Part shown: positions 36,781 to 37,879 of the stretch, in pieces
Position numbering within the stretch: position 1 is the first letter of the stretch
Layout: every line of letters starts with the position of its first letter
Source: DASRBA01 sp036559665
GTDB taxonomy: Bacteria > Myxococcota > Myxococcia > Myxococcales > Myxococcaceae
Assembly (NCBI GenBank): GCA_036559665.1
Contig: DATBSS010000642.1
Coordinates: forward strand, 1-37,879
Length of the DNA stretch: 37,879 bases
Reading direction: 5' to 3'
Notes under the pieces: model-generated
Seen by the model: only the letters and a program-made list of their open reading frames with translations
Database searches by the model: none
Told to the model about the DNA's origin: nothing
Made by a program: the position numbers and the translations under genes

Positions 36781-37879
36781 TCAGCGCGAGCGGCGGGTCC
36801 AGATGGCCGCGAAGAATCCGTCGGTGCTGTGGAGATGCGGAAGGGCGCGGAAGAAGCCGTCCGGGGTGGGGAGCGGGGAGGGTTCGCGGTGGAAGTCGGG
36901 GTGGGTCCGTTCGAAGTGGAGGGCGACGTCCTCGTTCTCGGCGCGGCGGATGGTGCAGGTGGCGTAGACGAGGCGGCCGCCGGGGCGGACGTGGCGGGCG
37001 GCGTCGTCGAGGATGGAGCGCTGGAGGGCGGGGAAGGTGTCGAGGGTGGCGGGGTCGATGCGCCAGCGGAGGTCGGGGCCGCGGCGGAGGGCGCCCAACT
37101 CGGAGCAGGGGGCGTCTACGAGGACGCGGTCGCAGGGGGTGGAGGGGAGGGAGTCGACGCGGATGGAGGTGAAGCCAGCCCGGGTGGCGCGCTGGCGAAG
37201 GCGGGAGAGGCGCTCGCGGTCGGGGTCGTGGGCGTGGATGGTCGCGCGGTCCTGGGTGACGTCGGCGAGGAGGAGCGTCTTGCCGCCGGCGCCGGCGCAG
37301 AAGTCGAGGATGGTCTCGGAGGGTTGGGCCTGGAGGAGGAGCCCGATGAGCTGGCTGCCCTCATCCTGAGGCTCGAGGAGACCGCGCTGGTAGGCGGGGA
37401 GACCGAGGATGTTGGGGCGGCCAGGGAGGACGATTCCGAGGGGGGAGTGCTGGGTACGGCGGGCACCGGGCAGGGAGGCGAGAAGGGCTTCGTCGATGGG
37501 GGCGTGCTGGACGCGGAGGCAGACGGGGCCGGGCGTGTTGATCGCGTTGGCGAAGGCGGCGGCGTCCGCTGGAAGCTCCTCGATGAGGACGCGCTCCAGC
37601 CAGTCGGGAAGGGAGGCGCGGTCGGCAAGGCGAGGGAGCGCCGCGTCGGGGTGGGCGATGAGGGTGTCGAGGAGGGCAGAGGGATCGGCATCCTCCCAGC
37701 GGGGGAGGTGAAGGAGGGCGGCGAGGCGGCGGCGCCAGAGTCCGACGCCGAAGACGGCCTCAGCGGAAGCGCGTCGCTGCTCGGAGGAGAGATCGGGATG
37801 GGAGCGGAGGAAGCGATCGAGGGCGCGCTCGGCGGGAGTGCCAGAGAGGACGGCAGAGATCGCCGGCAGCTGTTCACCG
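36781..37879 (-). CDS. RsmB/NOP2-family 16S rRNA (cytosine-C5) methyltransferase, 5' truncated by window
   Basis: A minus-strand frame is open from the window edge to the TGA at 36781-36783, giving 365 C-terminal residues. From upstream to downstream it has an NusB-like helical region (SAVLSGTPAERALDRFLRS, LWRRRLAALLHLPRW), the RNA-binding linker, and the SAM site ILDFCAGAGGKTLLLA. The motif IV VDAPCSELGALRRGPDLRW with one catalytic Cys and motif VI VYATCTIRRAENE with the other follow. The end is STDGFFAAIWTRRSR. The protein methylates cytosines of rRNA. The start lies beyond the window, so total length and any fusion are unknown. It precedes the LD-carboxypeptidase gene on the same strand by 39 bp. 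RsmB is the likeliest member; the NusB-like part is incomplete here. Confidence 0.93.
   Translation of the reverse strand, partial: GEQLPAISAVLSGTPAERALDRFLRSHPDLSSEQRRASAEAVFGVGLWRRRLAALLHLPRWEDADPSALLDTLIAHPDAALPRLADRASLPDWLERVLIEELPADAAAFANAINTPGPVCLRVQHAPIDEALLASLPGARRTQHSPLGIVLPGRPNILGLPAYQRGLLEPQDEGSQLIGLLLQAQPSETILDFCAGAGGKTLLLADVTQDRATIHAHDPDRERLSRLRQRATRAGFTSIRVDSLPSTPCDRVLVDAPCSELGALRRGPDLRWRIDPATLDTFPALQRSILDDAARHVRPGGRLVYATCTIRRAENEDVALHFERTHPDFHREPSPLPTPDGFFRALPHLHSTDGFFAAIWTRRSR

Noticed and set aside
37116..37877. Minus-strand Ser/Pro-rich frame at the right end
   Set aside because: Another minus-strand frame in the same region encodes RsmB-type motifs (SAM loop, DAPCS) continuous with the C-terminal part; the Ser/Pro frame is a shadow.

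Overview
The window is GC-rich, gene-dense bacterial chromosome, and its content points to a myxobacterium (Myxococcota), most likely of the Anaeromyxobacter type. The main evidence is a near-canonical MglB/MglA pair, AgmU/AglT/PglI (Glt)-type genes, two transmembrane Ser/Thr kinases, a sigma-54 activator and a myxobacterial-style OPX/beta-barrel export pair. Taxonomy is inferred from gene content only. I saw no rRNA, tRNA, insertion sequence or CRISPR array.

Left part (1-4.8 kb): an unknown partial gene, then the housekeeping cluster dnaX-ybaB-recR. dnaX lies in two frames: the ATPase part stops at 1544 and the tau C-terminal domain continues in the +1 frame to 2226. A DUF4142 protein and a 2-hydroxyacid dehydrogenase follow.

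Motility or envelope-machine part (4.7-22.4 kb): a three-gene minus-strand operon encodes an outer-membrane-type protein with carboxypeptidase-regulatory-like repeats, a FecR-domain protein and a Ser/Thr kinase ending in an AgmX/PglI-type periplasmic domain. Divergent from it is a tight plus-strand run: mglB, mglA, a periplasmic protein, a TPR/coiled-coil protein, gltD-, gltE-, gltF-position and gltG-like genes, a coiled-coil protein and a lone cyclic-nucleotide-binding domain. A Ras-like polarity switch is thus co-linear with the envelope-spanning machine it would control, and a kinase with a matching periplasmic domain sits next door.

Export part (22.4-25.0 kb): a helical secreted protein, an 18-strand-type outer-membrane barrel candidate and a short OPX lipoprotein. 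The last two overlap and resemble the composite OPX/beta-barrel polysaccharide translocon of myxobacteria, but no glycosyltransferase is nearby.

Regulatory part (25.0-31.3 kb, minus strand): a Ser/Thr kinase fused to an FGE-like domain; a strong sigma-54 promoter candidate; a 53-residue basic protein; a GAF/AAA+/Fis sigma-54 activator; and a YgiQ radical-SAM protein. A divergent cupin gene precedes the next block.

Right part (31.3 kb to end, minus strand): a four-helix-bundle protein, an inositol-monophosphatase-family enzyme, a TlpA-like lipoprotein, Mpl, a serine hydrolase, an LD-carboxypeptidase and the 3' part of an RsmB-type rRNA methyltransferase. Mpl plus LD-carboxypeptidase suggests cell-wall peptide recycling.
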